DNA of 64,000 nt from positions 1,674,001 to 1,738,000 of the forward strand of contig NZ_CP009526.1 in NCBI RefSeq assembly GCF_000969985.1, written 5' to 3'. Both the position numbers and the translations under genes were made by a program. The notes under the pieces were generated by a model that saw only the letters and a list, made by a program, of their open reading frames with translations, was not told the origin of the DNA and did not search any database. Of this stretch, positions 33,054 through 42,828 are shown in pieces (within the stretch, counting starts at the first letter, position 1; each line of letters opens with the position of its first letter). The stretch comes from Methanosarcina barkeri str. Wiesmoor. GTDB taxonomy: Archaea > Halobacteriota > Methanosarcinia > Methanosarcinales > Methanosarcinaceae.

Positions 33054-34709
33054 ATGTTAAGAAATGTTTTCACAATATTTATCTTATTTTCATTGTTACT
33101 TGCTACAAATATAGCATCAGCAAACTCAACATCGGAAGATCTAAGTTTTAATGTTACACCGCTTAATAAAATTCTCCAGATAGAAGATGGATTCGTAGTA
33201 ACATCAACAGAATGGAGTCCTGATGGACAGTATTTGCTTGTAACCTGTTCCAAAATGAATTCACCTTTAAATTATATCGTTAAGCATTACTTATTAGATA
33301 CGAATTCTCACACTTTCGGAGAAATAAATTATGGAATTAATGGGTCTGATACCAACGGAATATTGCAAGCAAAATGGACCCCATCAGGTGACAAGATATA
33401 TTTCGGAGTTTCAAGGATTGAAGAAACAAATTCTGGTCATTGTTATATCATTTGCAATCCTGATGGCACGAATTTGAGGTGTATTGGGACCAATTATACT
33501 GATCTTTCATACATAATAAAGAATCTTGGGAGTATTGGTTTTCAGAGGAATCTTAACTGGAATCAAGATTCCAATAAAATCGTATTTGAATGGGAAAAAC
33601 CAGGAAATCACTCTCCTGGAGTATATATAGCAGATGGAAAGGGGACAATTATCAGCGAACTTCTATCAGCAACGTATCCACAGCCTGCCTTGTACGACTC
33701 TGATAAAGTCTTTATTGTTAAAGATGAAGGAACTGTAGTGCTTGCCAATGATGAAGGCGATTTGATTCAGACGTTTCAACCTGAGAACAAAGATGAACGA
33801 TACTGCGCTTTTTCACTTAGCCCTAACAGAAAAAAAATCATGTTTGCAGTAGGGTCATCAGACAGCTACAATTTACAGACATACGTCTCTAATATTGATG
33901 GTTCGAATTTAAAAGGAAATATCTCTTATAATGAAAATCTCTGGGCAAACGAGTCCTGGCAGCCAAACGGTTCTCTTCTTCTGGTAAATCAGAACAGAAA
34001 TCTGTATATTGTTGAAGGAGACGAAAATAATAAGCGTCTTTTATATAAAGGCAATGCAAGCGAATCCCAGTGGTTCCCAGATGGGAAGAAAATACTGTTC
34101 GTTGAAAATGGAAACAAGCTGTATTCAATCGATATTGATGGAACCAATCTATCATTTATCACCAGTTTCGGACCTACTTACTCCTATACATGGAAATATT
34201 TCAACGAAGGTCAGCATTTTTCAATAAGTCCATCCGGGAACACTATAGCTTTTATGTCTGCATTTGACTCATCCACTGGAAAAATGATCGAAGACAATAA
34301 CATTTTTAATATTGAGATTGCCGCTCCTTTGTTTATTATAAATTCCAATGGTTCTAATCTAACTCAAGTGACACCTGCAGTAAAAGGAATATTTGATACA
34401 TGCATAAACTGGAGCCCCGATGGTAAGCAATTCACTATCGGATCCACGAAATATAGCAATGGTCATGGGAATAGTTCTCTGGTAAAATTGGATACTAAAA
34501 ACTCTTCGTCAACCTGGAAGAGTTTGCCTGTAAAGAGTGAAGAATCTGGCATCGTTGATAAAGTCCAGATCAATGAACCATATCCCAAAAATACATCACA
34601 GATTGCTGAGAGTCAAGAAATAATCAAGCAATCCCCTTCCTTTATGTTTATACAACCGTTTGTTTGCATAATAGGAATCTGGTTGTTACATAAAAGCAGA
34701 GACATGTGA
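33054..34709 (+). CDS. Membrane-anchored TolB/PD40-type propeller protein, paralogue 2
   Basis: The 551-residue protein has a signal peptide (LRNVFTIFILFSLLLATNIASA) and the same PD40 repeats as paralogue 1. Residues ~30-360 are nearly identical to it. The later part has diverged (NLSFITSFGPTYSY, KGIFDTCINWSPDGKQF). The end is a transmembrane helix (IQPFVCIIGIWLLH) and KSRDM. The ATG at 33054 has GGAGA upstream; an in-frame ATG at 33042 lies before that site. It is followed by a permease stub in place of a full permease. Confidence 0.8.
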   Translation: MLRNVFTIFILFSLLLATNIASANSTSEDLSFNVTPLNKILQIEDGFVVTSTEWSPDGQYLLVTCSKMNSPLNYIVKHYLLDTNSHTFGEINYGINGSDTNGILQAKWTPSGDKIYFGVSRIEETNSGHCYIICNPDGTNLRCIGTNYTDLSYIIKNLGSIGFQRNLNWNQDSNKIVFEWEKPGNHSPGVYIADGKGTIISELLSATYPQPALYDSDKVFIVKDEGTVVLANDEGDLIQTFQPENKDERYCAFSLSPNRKKIMFAVGSSDSYNLQTYVSNIDGSNLKGNISYNENLWANESWQPNGSLLLVNQNRNLYIVEGDENNKRLLYKGNASESQWFPDGKKILFVENGNKLYSIDIDGTNLSFITSFGPTYSYTWKYFNEGQHFSISPSGNTIAFMSAFDSSTGKMIEDNNIFNIEIAAPLFIINSNGSNLTQVTPAVKGIFDTCINWSPDGKQFTIGSTKYSNGHGNSSLVKLDTKNSSSTWKSLPVKSEESGIVDKVQINEPYPKNTSQIAESQEIIKQSPSFMFIQPFVCIIGIWLLHKSRDM

Positions 34710-34713
34710 TATT

Positions 34714-34782
34714 GTGAACAAAGACAGAGTTCTAATACTGGCGCAAAAGGAATTTTCGGACAAACGATATGAACAGATATGA
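34714..34782 (+). pseudogene. Stub of an ABC-2 permease gene
   Basis: GTG at 34714 begins VNKDRVLILAQKEFSDKRYE, closely matching the first 20 residues of the permease at 31142, then stops at TGA 34780-34782. The rest of the gene is absent. It marks where a propeller-permease unit was duplicated and the permeases deleted. Confidence 0.75.
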
Positions 34783-34846
34783 GCAGAATATAGGTTCATT
34801 TTTCATGATTTTAGGCAAACTTTCTAAATATATGGAGGAAATTCAA

Positions 34847-36544
34847 ATGTTAAGAAACATCCTCACAATATTTATCCTATTTTCATTGTTACTTGTTACA
34901 AATATAGCATCAGCAAACTCGACATCTGAAGATATAAATTTTAATGTTACATCGCTTGATAAAATTCTCCAGACAGAAGGTGGTTTTGTAGTAAGTTCAA
35001 CAGCATGGAGTCCTGATGGGCATTACTTACTGGTAACCTGTTCCAAATTGATTTCTCGTTCAAATAGTATTTACAAACATTATCTTTTAGACACAAATTC
35101 CCATACTTTTGGGGAAATCAATTATGGAATTAAAGAATTTAGTAGTTATTCCGTATCTAAGGTAGAATGGTCTCCTTCTGGAGATAGAATATATTTCCGA
35201 ATCTTAAAGTTTGCTGGCCCTACAGATTCTGGTAGTTGTTTTATCGTATGTAATCCAGATGGTACGAATTTAAGGGGTCTAGGGACCAATTATACAAGTC
35301 TTTCAGATGTGATAGAGAATCTTGGAAGTATGGGTTTTCAGAATAATCTGAAATGGAGTCCCGATTCCAGTAAAATTGCGTTTGAATGGCAAAAACCTGA
35401 GAATATTTTTAGTGGGGTATATATTTCAAATGGAAATGGAACAAATACTCATGAAATTCGATCAGAAGCTTCACAGCCTGTCTGGTATGACTCTACCAAA
35501 GTTTTTATTCTCTCCCATAAGGGAATTGTAGAGCTTATCGATGATAATGGTGACTCAATTCAGACATTCCATCCAGAAAATAAAAACGAACAGTACTGTG
35601 TATTTTCAGTCAGTCCTGATAAGAGAAAAATAATATTCGTTTCAGGATTACCAGGTAGCCACAATTTACAAACTTATATCTCTAACACTGACGGTTCGAA
35701 ATTGAGAGGAAACGTTTCGCATTATGGTGATACTGATGAGCATATCTTAACAAAAGAATATTGGCAACCAAACGGTTCACTTCTGCTAGTAAATCAGGAC
35801 GGGAGTCTCTATATTGTAGAAGGAAATGAAAACAACAAGCGTCTTTTGTATGAAGGCAACGCTACCAATCCCCAATGGTTCCCTGATGGTAAGAAAATAT
35901 TATTCGTTACAAATAAAAACAAGCTGTATTCAATCAATGTTGACGGAACCAACCTAACATTTATCACTAATTTTGGACTGACCACTTCTTATTTCTGGAG
36001 CCTTTATAAAGAAGCCAAACAATTTTCGATAAGTCCATCTGGAAATATAATAGCTTTTACTTCTGCTCTTTATCCTGATACCGGTAAAATTATTGAATCT
36101 GAGCCTGATCCCTCAACGCGTCAAAATATTGCTGTTCCCCTATTCATTGTTAATTCGGATGGTTCCAACCTCACTCAGGTGACACCTACAATAAAGGGCC
36201 TATATGAGATGTTTGGAGAATGGAGTCCAAATGGGAAGCAGTTTACTACTGACCCAATACAATTATCCGATTATCCTCAGCAGGGTGATGAGGGTAGTTG
36301 TTTAATTGAATTGGAAGCTCGTAACTCTTCTTCTATGTGGACGAATATGCCTGTAAAGAAAATTATAGGAAGAGAGGAACCTGCTACTGTTGGTAAAGCT
36401 CAAAATAGTGAGTCCAACTCTACAAACACATCGCAGGTTACTGAGAATAAAGAAACAAGTAAACAATCTCCTTCCTTTATATTTTTCGAATTATTTGTCT
36501 GTCTAATGGGAGTCTGGCTGCTGCATAAATCCCGGGATACATGA
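34847..36544 (+). CDS. Membrane-anchored TolB/PD40-type propeller protein, paralogue 3
   Basis: The 565-residue protein has the same layout as paralogues 1 and 2 but is clearly diverged throughout (SSTAWSPDGHYLLV, VEWSPSGDRIYFR, VSPDKRKIIFVS, WFPDGKKILFVT, GEWSPNGKQFTT). It has a transmembrane helix near the C-terminus (FFELFVCLMGVWLLH). The ATG at 34847 follows GGAGGA with 7-nt spacing. The longer open frame from 34769 starts inside the permease stub and is rejected. A second permease stub follows. Confidence 0.8.
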   Translation: MLRNILTIFILFSLLLVTNIASANSTSEDINFNVTSLDKILQTEGGFVVSSTAWSPDGHYLLVTCSKLISRSNSIYKHYLLDTNSHTFGEINYGIKEFSSYSVSKVEWSPSGDRIYFRILKFAGPTDSGSCFIVCNPDGTNLRGLGTNYTSLSDVIENLGSMGFQNNLKWSPDSSKIAFEWQKPENIFSGVYISNGNGTNTHEIRSEASQPVWYDSTKVFILSHKGIVELIDDNGDSIQTFHPENKNEQYCVFSVSPDKRKIIFVSGLPGSHNLQTYISNTDGSKLRGNVSHYGDTDEHILTKEYWQPNGSLLLVNQDGSLYIVEGNENNKRLLYEGNATNPQWFPDGKKILFVTNKNKLYSINVDGTNLTFITNFGLTTSYFWSLYKEAKQFSISPSGNIIAFTSALYPDTGKIIESEPDPSTRQNIAVPLFIVNSDGSNLTQVTPTIKGLYEMFGEWSPNGKQFTTDPIQLSDYPQQGDEGSCLIELEARNSSSMWTNMPVKKIIGREEPATVGKAQNSESNSTNTSQVTENKETSKQSPSFIFFELFVCLMGVWLLHKSRDT

Positions 36545-36548
36545 TATT

Positions 36549-36656
36549 GTGGACAAAGACAGAGTTTTAACAATTGCGCAAAAAGAATTCTCAGACAAAC
36601 GATATGAGCAGAATATAATAGGTTCATTTTTTCATGATTTTAGGCAAACTTTCTAA
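36549..36656 (+). pseudogene. Second stub of an ABC-2 permease gene
   Basis: GTG at 36549 begins VDKDRVLTIAQKEFSDKRYE and runs 35 codons to a TAA, matching the permease start and then unrelated sequence (FFHDFRQTF). The same tail sequence follows the first stub, so both arose by one deletion that was then duplicated. Confidence 0.75.
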
Positions 36657-36674
36657 ATTTTGGGGGTAATTCAA

Positions 36675-38399
36675 ATGTTAAGAAATATTCTCACAATATT
36701 TATCTTATTTTCATTGTTACTTGTTACAAATATAGCATCAGCAAACTCAACATCGGAAGATCTAAGTTTTAATGTTACACCGCTTAATAAAATTCTCCAG
36801 ATAGAAAAAGGATTCATGACAATTTCAACAGAATGGAGTCCTGATGGGCAATATCTGCTTGTAACTTATTCTAAATGGGTTCCTCCTTCAACTAATATCG
36901 TTAGACATTATTTATTAGATACAAATTCCCGTACATTTGGAGAAATTGATTATGGAGTTCATGGCCTGGATACCGATGGCATATTGCAGGCAAAGTGGAT
37001 TCCTTCTGGTGACAAGATATGCTTTGAAGTTTCAGGATATGGACCAACAGGGGCTGGTAATTGTTATATCTTTTGCAACCCAGACGGTACGAATTTAAGG
37101 GGTGTAGGGACTAACTATGCCGATCTTTCAAAGATATTAGAGAACCTTGGGGATATTGGTTTTCAAAGGAATCTGAAATGGAGTCCTGATTCTAGTAAAA
37201 TTGTATTTGAATGGCAAAAACCCGAAAATGCTTCTACTGAAGTATATGTAGCAAACAGAAATGGCACAAATGCCCGTGAACTTTCTTCAGCTACATATCC
37301 ACAGCCTGCCTGGTATGGCTCTGATAAAATCTTTATTGTTAAAGATGAAGGAAATGTAGAGCTTCTCAGTGAGGGCGGTGATTTAATTCAGACTTTCCAA
37401 CCGGAGAATAAAGATGAAAAATACTGTGTTTTTTCACTCAGCCCTGATAGGAAAAAAATAATATTCGCTTCAGGGTTACAGGGCAGCTTCGATTCACAGA
37501 CTTATATCTCTAATACCGATGGTTCGAATTTAAAAGGAAACATTTCTTATTATGATGGAGACAATCCAGAAGATACCAACCTCTTGACAAAAGAATATTG
37601 GCAGCCAAATGGTTCTCTTTTGCTGGTAAATCAGAACAGGAATCTGTATATTGTAGAAGGAGACGAAAACAATAAGCGTCTTTTGTATGAAGGTAATGCC
37701 AGTGAACCCCAATGGTTCCCTGATGGGAAGAAAATATTATTCGTTGAAAACAAAAACAAGCTGTATTCAATTGATATTGACGGGACCAATTTGTCCTTTA
37801 TCACTAATTTCGGACCGACACCAGCTCATTCCTGGTATAATTCAGACAAAATTGATCGTTTTTCAATTTATTCAATAAGTCCATCCAGTGATTTTATTGT
37901 ATTTGCTTCTGCCCTTAACCCAGATACCGGAAAATTTTATGAAAATGAAACTGATAAAATTCTTGAAAGTGCGAATGACTCTAGATATTCAAGCATTGCT
38001 GCCCCTTTGTTTATTGTTAATTGCAATGGTTCTAGTCTCACTCAGGTGACACCCACAACAAGGGGTAGATTCGATATGCTCCGAAGGTGGAGACCTGATG
38101 GAAAACAATTTACGATTGAGTCTTATTACCTTTATAAAACTGATTGGGAAGACTTTCTGGTCGATTTAAACAATCAAAACTCTTCTTCTATGTGGACTAA
38201 TATAACTGTAACGAAAATGTTCGGGAGCAAAAAATCTGGCACCTTTGATAAAGTCCAAATCGATGAACCAGATTTCACCAACACATCACAGGTTACTGAG
38301 AATAAAGAAACAAGCAAGCAATCACCTTCCTTTTCGTTTTTACAGCTGTTTGTTTGCATAATAGGAATCTGGTTGCTGCATAAAGCTCGGGAGCAGTAA
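36675..38399 (+). CDS. Membrane-anchored TolB/PD40-type propeller protein, paralogue 4
   Basis: The 574-residue protein is the fourth member of the tandem array. Signal peptide and first 40 residues are close to paralogue 2, and the remainder is intermediate between 2 and 3. PD40 motifs include TEWSPDGQYLLV, KWIPSGDKICFE, LKWSPDSSKIVFE, LSPDRKKIIFAS and WFPDGKKILFV. It has a C-terminal helix (FLQLFVCIIGIWLLH). ATG at 36675 follows GGGGGT. No permease or stub follows it. Confidence 0.8.
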   Translation: MLRNILTIFILFSLLLVTNIASANSTSEDLSFNVTPLNKILQIEKGFMTISTEWSPDGQYLLVTYSKWVPPSTNIVRHYLLDTNSRTFGEIDYGVHGLDTDGILQAKWIPSGDKICFEVSGYGPTGAGNCYIFCNPDGTNLRGVGTNYADLSKILENLGDIGFQRNLKWSPDSSKIVFEWQKPENASTEVYVANRNGTNARELSSATYPQPAWYGSDKIFIVKDEGNVELLSEGGDLIQTFQPENKDEKYCVFSLSPDRKKIIFASGLQGSFDSQTYISNTDGSNLKGNISYYDGDNPEDTNLLTKEYWQPNGSLLLVNQNRNLYIVEGDENNKRLLYEGNASEPQWFPDGKKILFVENKNKLYSIDIDGTNLSFITNFGPTPAHSWYNSDKIDRFSIYSISPSSDFIVFASALNPDTGKFYENETDKILESANDSRYSSIAAPLFIVNCNGSSLTQVTPTTRGRFDMLRRWRPDGKQFTIESYYLYKTDWEDFLVDLNNQNSSSMWTNITVTKMFGSKKSGTFDKVQIDEPDFTNTSQVTENKETSKQSPSFSFLQLFVCIIGIWLLHKAREQ

Positions 38400-38535
38400 T
38401 ACCACGAATAAATCAAGCATTTCAAGAAAAGTTATATTATGGAGGATGCCTGAACTAAAAAAGAGTTGTTGTGAAATTGGAATAGACTTTAACGGCTTTT
38501 AATAACCAATATATTAAAAGTCAATCCCGGTTATT

Positions 38536-39315
38536 TTACTTGTATTTTTCAATAAAGTTTTCATAAGAAGGATTTACTCTATAAATTATATTTCTTCCTT
38601 TTTTTGTTTCCTGAACTATCCCTATGTCTTTAAGGTTCTTAATGTACCAGCTAATAGTAGCCCTCGAAACTCCAATTTCCTGTGCAAGAGCTATATTTGT
38701 AGTACACTGACCATTTCTTATTTCTAAGACTATTTTTTTACTTGTTACGTTTTGAAGGGCAGAGATGATTATTTTTTCTTCGTTATCATAACTGAAATTG
38801 TTTTCGAAATATCTTACTTTTCCTCCATCTTTATAGGCTTCGATTTTGTTTTGAGCTTTAAGATTTTTTATATGATATTTGACTGCTCCCCGATTTAAAT
38901 TTAATTTATTTACAATATCACTAATGTATGTTCCAGGTCTAGTTTTAATATAGTCATAAACTTTAGATTGGCTGGAGCTACCAGGTTCATTTGCTTGCCC
39001 TTTAATCTTGAATCCTAGTACCACGAAAATAAGCTTTGCAAGGTGCAGCAATACGTCTATTATTGATAAAATTTGCATTGCAGCCAGCCAGAGCAAAAAC
39101 TGCCAGTATACTGTAAAGTCTCTAACTTGTGTTACTTCTTCTCCAGCTACGGACACCCCAAATTCATCGTTTGGAGCAGGACTTACAACATACTCCGTAG
39201 CCTCAGCTGTTACTATTAAATACAAAGATAAAAAGCAAAGGAGACAGAGTCTCCTATAATTAATGCAATGCGCCACCAAATTTGTAGCTCTGTTTTCCAC
39301 TAACCGATTCCCCAT
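38536..39315 (-). CDS. Membrane-tethered double winged-helix regulator, copy 3
   Basis: This 259-residue paralogue of copies 1 and 2 has a signal/anchor (CLLCFLSLYLIVTAEA), TEYVVSPAPNDEFG, the hydrophobic hairpin (YWQFLLWLAAMQILSIIDVLLH), and two winged helices with YISDIVNKLNLNRGAVKYHI and NIALAQEIGVSRATISWYI. Its second recognition helix equals that of copy 1 (GVSRATISWY), while the first differs. Its first 40 residues are nearly identical to copy 2. The start is uncertain for the same reason as in copy 2. The PPC-like partner upstream is decayed. Confidence 0.7.
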   Translation of the reverse strand: MGNRLVENRATNLVAHCINYRRLCLLCFLSLYLIVTAEATEYVVSPAPNDEFGVSVAGEEVTQVRDFTVYWQFLLWLAAMQILSIIDVLLHLAKLIFVVLGFKIKGQANEPGSSSQSKVYDYIKTRPGTYISDIVNKLNLNRGAVKYHIKNLKAQNKIEAYKDGGKVRYFENNFSYDNEEKIIISALQNVTSKKIVLEIRNGQCTTNIALAQEIGVSRATISWYIKNLKDIGIVQETKKGRNIIYRVNPSYENFIEKYK

Positions 39316-39758
39316 AAACTTTAAACTTTCAGGTTCCTTGTTGCACATATCCCTGGGAGGGATTTATATTAATGCGTATCCTACCATTTGTGCTTCCATC
39401 AGAGCTATCGTGGTAAGTTCCGAGTTTGCTTCCAGAGGGGGTATAAACACTAAGAGTCAGGGAATCACTTGTATCTCCCCATTTCAAATTTACTTCGAGA
39501 TAATTCACTCCTGAACCTATTTTACATTGTGAGTTATAGTATGTCCCTGGCTTATTGATTGGGTTGACCTTAGAAAGAAATGGAATTCTTTGTATCAAAA
39601 GAGTTTTCTATCCAGGGACTAACAATGTAATCTTTTCCATTAGAATCTAAAATAACTTCATTATTCGAGTTTCCTGAGTATCATTTTTCGGCAGAAACCG
39701 CAGGAATAGCCATCAATCCTATAATAACGCATAAAATCAACACTTTATAGACTTTCAT
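39290..39758 (-). pseudogene. Decayed PPC-like secreted protein gene
   Basis: The ATG at 39756-39758 begins MKVYKVLILCVIIGLMAIP, like the intact copy at 16995. Reading is then broken by a stop after SAEK and by frameshifts. The core VGSGVNYLEV..WGDTSDSLTLSVYTPSGSK is well preserved, and a stop replaces Trp before KFKVYGES. The region before the start matches the intact gene's promoter. The partner regulator (copy 3) remains intact. Confidence 0.8.
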
Positions 39759-40171
39759 AGTAACATCCAAAAAAGAATTATATATTCAGACATATATAGT
39801 TTCTGATATACTTTAAAACTACCAGCATGATATTATATAATAATTTGCTACGAAATTTAAAAATTACCTGAAAAAAGGTATAAATGTTCCTTTTGTCAAG
39901 AATTTCTTTTAAAACCCGAATTTGACAGATTCTATTAATTAATTCAGTATATTCTTACAAAAACACATTGAATTGACACATCAACTTGTGGCAAAATGAA
40001 ATATGTCAAAAATAAATAAACACAAAAGATAAATTTGAATTGTATGAAGAAAACAGAAGCCTGAAACCAATTTACACATTATAAAATGTATACTTCTGTC
40101 AAATTAAATTTAAAAAGGAAAGTAGCAAGGATATTTTCTATCTTCAGTTTCAGAATAAGATCGTAAATATC
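39759..40171. other. AT-rich intergenic DNA
   Basis: The first ~80 bp duplicate the upstream region of the intact PPC-like gene, including an ATATATAG box near 39793-39800. The remainder holds nothing recognised. Confidence 0.35.
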
Positions 40172-40434
40172 TTATATACTTATAAAAGCCTTTAGAGTAA
40201 CTTCTTTCGGGTTTCTTTCTCGAAGTTTGATATAAACAGGCGGACTAATAACAAAATGTGTTTCAGCTTCACTATATCTTAGACTGGTTCTTGTTATCGG
40301 GTACCCACCTGAATTTTCTGCTTGTCCAGAGACATAATCATTATGCAGGGCTATCTATCACCACGTCTATACTATTATTATAAGCCGTATTCGCTTTGCA
40401 CTAATCTACGTCGCTTCCGAGATTGATAGCCCTG
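40172..40434 (-). pseudogene. Degenerate reading frame, unknown protein end
   Basis: Minus-strand reading gives NNSIDVVIDSPA, a stop, and after a frameshift HNDYVSGQAENSGGYPIT, RTSLRYSEAETHFVISPP and VYIKLRERNPKEV to a TAA at 40172. It reads like the C-terminus of a protein but no start or family is recognised. A 10-bp inverted repeat (CAGGGCTATC 40346-40355, GATAGCCCTG 40425-40434) lies over its upstream part. It may be the remains of a gene displaced by the repeats around it. Confidence 0.35.
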
Positions 40435-40439
40435 ACTAA

Positions 40440-40640
40440 GGACATATGGAGTTCACATGGATCCTTAATGGAGAGTTTGAACCCCATAAATTACTACTAG
40501 TTCCTTTTATATAAACTGCAAAGTTTTTAACCAAATAATTAAACTATTAAGATGATGCTTAATTCATGATTTCATTTTTCTGCAATGTTAATATGAATAA
40601 TTTTTTGATATTTGGGATAAAATATATGTTTTACGCAATT
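40440..40640. repeat. Leader repeat, partial diverged copy D
   Basis: TGGAGTTCA (40447-40455) and TTTGAACCCCA (40476-40486) form the inverted motif. A TTTATATAAA box (40505-40514) and caaagtttttaacca follow, as in copies A, B and C. The tiny ORF part of the repeat is missing. Confidence 0.55.
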
Positions 40641-40654
40641 ATTGTGAGCTTTAG

Positions 40655-40790
40655 TCATATTTTGTGCTTCGAGAATATTAAGATGATAGCGAAGAGTTCC
40701 ACTGTTGAGGCCCACATTACTTGCGATCCCACTGAGTGCAGGTTACTGGACTTTAATAAGGCATTGTATGCACTTTCGGGAGGAAATTCT
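40655..40790 (-). pseudogene. Remnant of a fourth winged-helix regulator
   Basis: Minus-strand reading recovers SGIASNVGLNSGTLRYHLNILEAQN in place of the copy 2 segment SEIASDMSLSRGNLRYHLNILEAEN. Flanking sequence is lost. It shows that the regulator family had at least four members in this window. Confidence 0.6.
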
Positions 40791-41023
40791 CTCTTTCATC
40801 AGGGATTTATACCCTTCTTTTCTCTCACTAGGCATTCATATCCTTCCTCACAAGTTTGATGTGCAGCTATCAGGATGATTAAGGATCCAATCACTTGAAT
40901 CCCGCAAACTGACTGTGGTTCCTCTGTAGAGTTCACAATAATGGAGTAATACCGCCTATTGTGCTCTCAAAGAGGTACATACTTTGAAATAAAATTCAGT
41001 TTTTTGTATACCATTTTATCACT
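40791..41023. other. Intergenic DNA after the mirror permease cluster
   Basis: No gene is supported and no terminator-like hairpin is evident. Confidence 0.3.
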
Positions 41024-41908
41024 TTACAGAGTAATGTCTTTCCTGAGAAATGTGATGAAAGCTATTATAAACAATACAACCGGAGTCGTTATCAGCACTA
41101 CAATATTCATCCAGAATTCTGTTAAGCACTGAGTGAGAGTATATTTAGTATCAAAAATCCCTCCAATGATTGGTTCTACGTTAACTCCCATAAAACTCAA
41201 ATCAGTTCTGCCAATTACAGCCTCTCCATAGTGATGTATTGGTGATATATTCAAAAGTTGTGTGATCAATATACCTTCATTCGATGTTTGACCTGTCAAT
41301 ATGGCAACAACTGTCTTAAGAATTGCACCAAATAGTATGCAGATAAAAATCCATATAATAATGTTGCTGATTAGTGAATCAGTGGAGTTTTTTACTATCG
41401 TTGAGACGAGAATTGCAATTCCCAAAAATGTCACCGCATAGAAAAATGTAAGAATGGTGAACACAGCTATTCTGATTAGTTCCGTATATCCGATCTCGAC
41501 TCCATAGAAGATCAAGAGTGTTCCTACAGATACAAAAACCGAAAATATAATTATAGCAGCCATCAATAACGCTGATCCAATTAATTTCCCTGCAAGAATA
41601 TTATCCCTGAATATTGGATGAGTTAATAACACATTCAGTGATCCGGATTTCTGTTCTCTGACAACTGCATCGAATCCCAAAGCTATTCCAACCAATGGGG
41701 TAAATTGGGATATCATTCTGACATGAATACTACTCAGGAGAACTGAATTCTCGCCATACACCATGGAACCGATCATCATGGAACCAAGCATATAGGTAGA
41801 GGCAAATACTATTACTGTATATGTCGCAAGCAACACCAAAAATCCGGCATCTTGAAGATGGTCAGCAGCCTCTTTTTGAGCAACCACAAAAACATTATTA
41901 TTTTTCAT
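41024..41908 (-). CDS. ABC-2 type transporter permease (mirror cluster)
   Basis: The 294-residue protein has six hydrophobic segments. It shows the family signature LVGIALGFDAVVREQKSGSLNVLL, then THPIFRDNILAGKLIGSAL. It is related to, but clearly different from, the permeases at 31-33 kb. It is the last gene of a propeller-permease-permease operon on the minus strand, 5 bp after the preceding permease. Confidence 0.88.
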   Translation of the reverse strand: MKNNNVFVVAQKEAADHLQDAGFLVLLATYTVIVFASTYMLGSMMIGSMVYGENSVLLSSIHVRMISQFTPLVGIALGFDAVVREQKSGSLNVLLTHPIFRDNILAGKLIGSALLMAAIIIFSVFVSVGTLLIFYGVEIGYTELIRIAVFTILTFFYAVTFLGIAILVSTIVKNSTDSLISNIIIWIFICILFGAILKTVVAILTGQTSNEGILITQLLNISPIHHYGEAVIGRTDLSFMGVNVEPIIGGIFDTKYTLTQCLTEFWMNIVVLITTPVVLFIIAFITFLRKDITL

Positions 41909-41913
41909 TCGAG

Positions 41914-42819
41914 TTACCCCATGTCCTTTGATACATCCTGGCGCAAAAACATTATAAATGCTATTATAATTAAAAAAATAGGAGTAATAATTAAAATTAG
42001 AACATTTGTCCAGAGTTCATTCCACCACTGCTCCAGCGTATATTCCATGTCAAATATCCCTTTCACGCTTGGTTTCTCACTCGAAACACCCAACCAACTC
42101 AAACCAGGTCTACCACTTACCGCCATAGCATAATGATGTGCTGGCGTCAATTTTTGAATATCTGCATTAAGTTTTAGAAAACGCTCATTATTGTCTAAAT
42201 CTGTGGGTTTATGATCGGTTACAATAGAAACAGTTGTAGCACAAATCATACCAAATACAATACATAACACAACCCAGATCGCTATGTTGTATACCAGTGA
42301 TTTTGTGGCATTTTTTGTCACAATCGAACTAAGTATGCCAAGTGACAGAAATATTGATAGATATAAGTATGTAAGAATTGCAAAGATTACCAATCGGTTT
42401 AGAATTGGTGAACTTAACTCGGTTCCTGATGCCAAAAGTATTGTTCCGAGAACTGTGAAAATTGATATAAATACTACCAGAATTAGTGTAATCATTGCTC
42501 CAAGTGTTTTTCCAGCAATGATATTATCCCTGTATATTGGATGTGTCAGAAGCACATTCAAAGACCCGGATTCTCTCTCTTTGCTAATTGCATCGAAACC
42601 AAGTGCAATTCCCATAAATGGCAAGAAGAGGGAAACAATTTGAGAGATATCAAGATAACCTCTGGTTATGGCATTCCCTTGTGGCCCAATTCCAGAATCA
42701 TAACTTAAAGAAAAAATAATAGTTGTGAACATAAACATAAGTATTGCGAACCTTGGGCTCCATATATTGTCTGCAAATTCTTTCTGGGCAATCACAAACA
42801 TATTCCGATATTTTTCCAC
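41914..42819 (-). CDS. ABC-2 type transporter permease (mirror cluster, first subunit)
   Basis: The 301-residue protein has six hydrophobic segments and the signature FMGIALGFDAISKERESGSLNVLL, then THPIYRDNIIAGKTLGAMI. It starts MEKYRNMFVIAQKEFADN, like the other permeases of this group. It lies 9 bp after the propeller gene and 5 bp before the second permease. The ATPase partner must be encoded elsewhere, the one at 25771 being the nearest candidate. Confidence 0.88.
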   Translation of the reverse strand: MEKYRNMFVIAQKEFADNIWSPRFAILMFMFTTIIFSLSYDSGIGPQGNAITRGYLDISQIVSLFLPFMGIALGFDAISKERESGSLNVLLTHPIYRDNIIAGKTLGAMITLILVVFISIFTVLGTILLASGTELSSPILNRLVIFAILTYLYLSIFLSLGILSSIVTKNATKSLVYNIAIWVVLCIVFGMICATTVSIVTDHKPTDLDNNERFLKLNADIQKLTPAHHYAMAVSGRPGLSWLGVSSEKPSVKGIFDMEYTLEQWWNELWTNVLILIITPIFLIIIAFIMFLRQDVSKDMG

Positions 42820-42828
42820 AATTGACCC

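Noticed and set aside
34769-34846. Upstream extension of propeller paralogue 3
   Set aside because: It begins inside the permease stub, and GGAGGA with correct spacing supports ATG 34847, matching the other paralogues.
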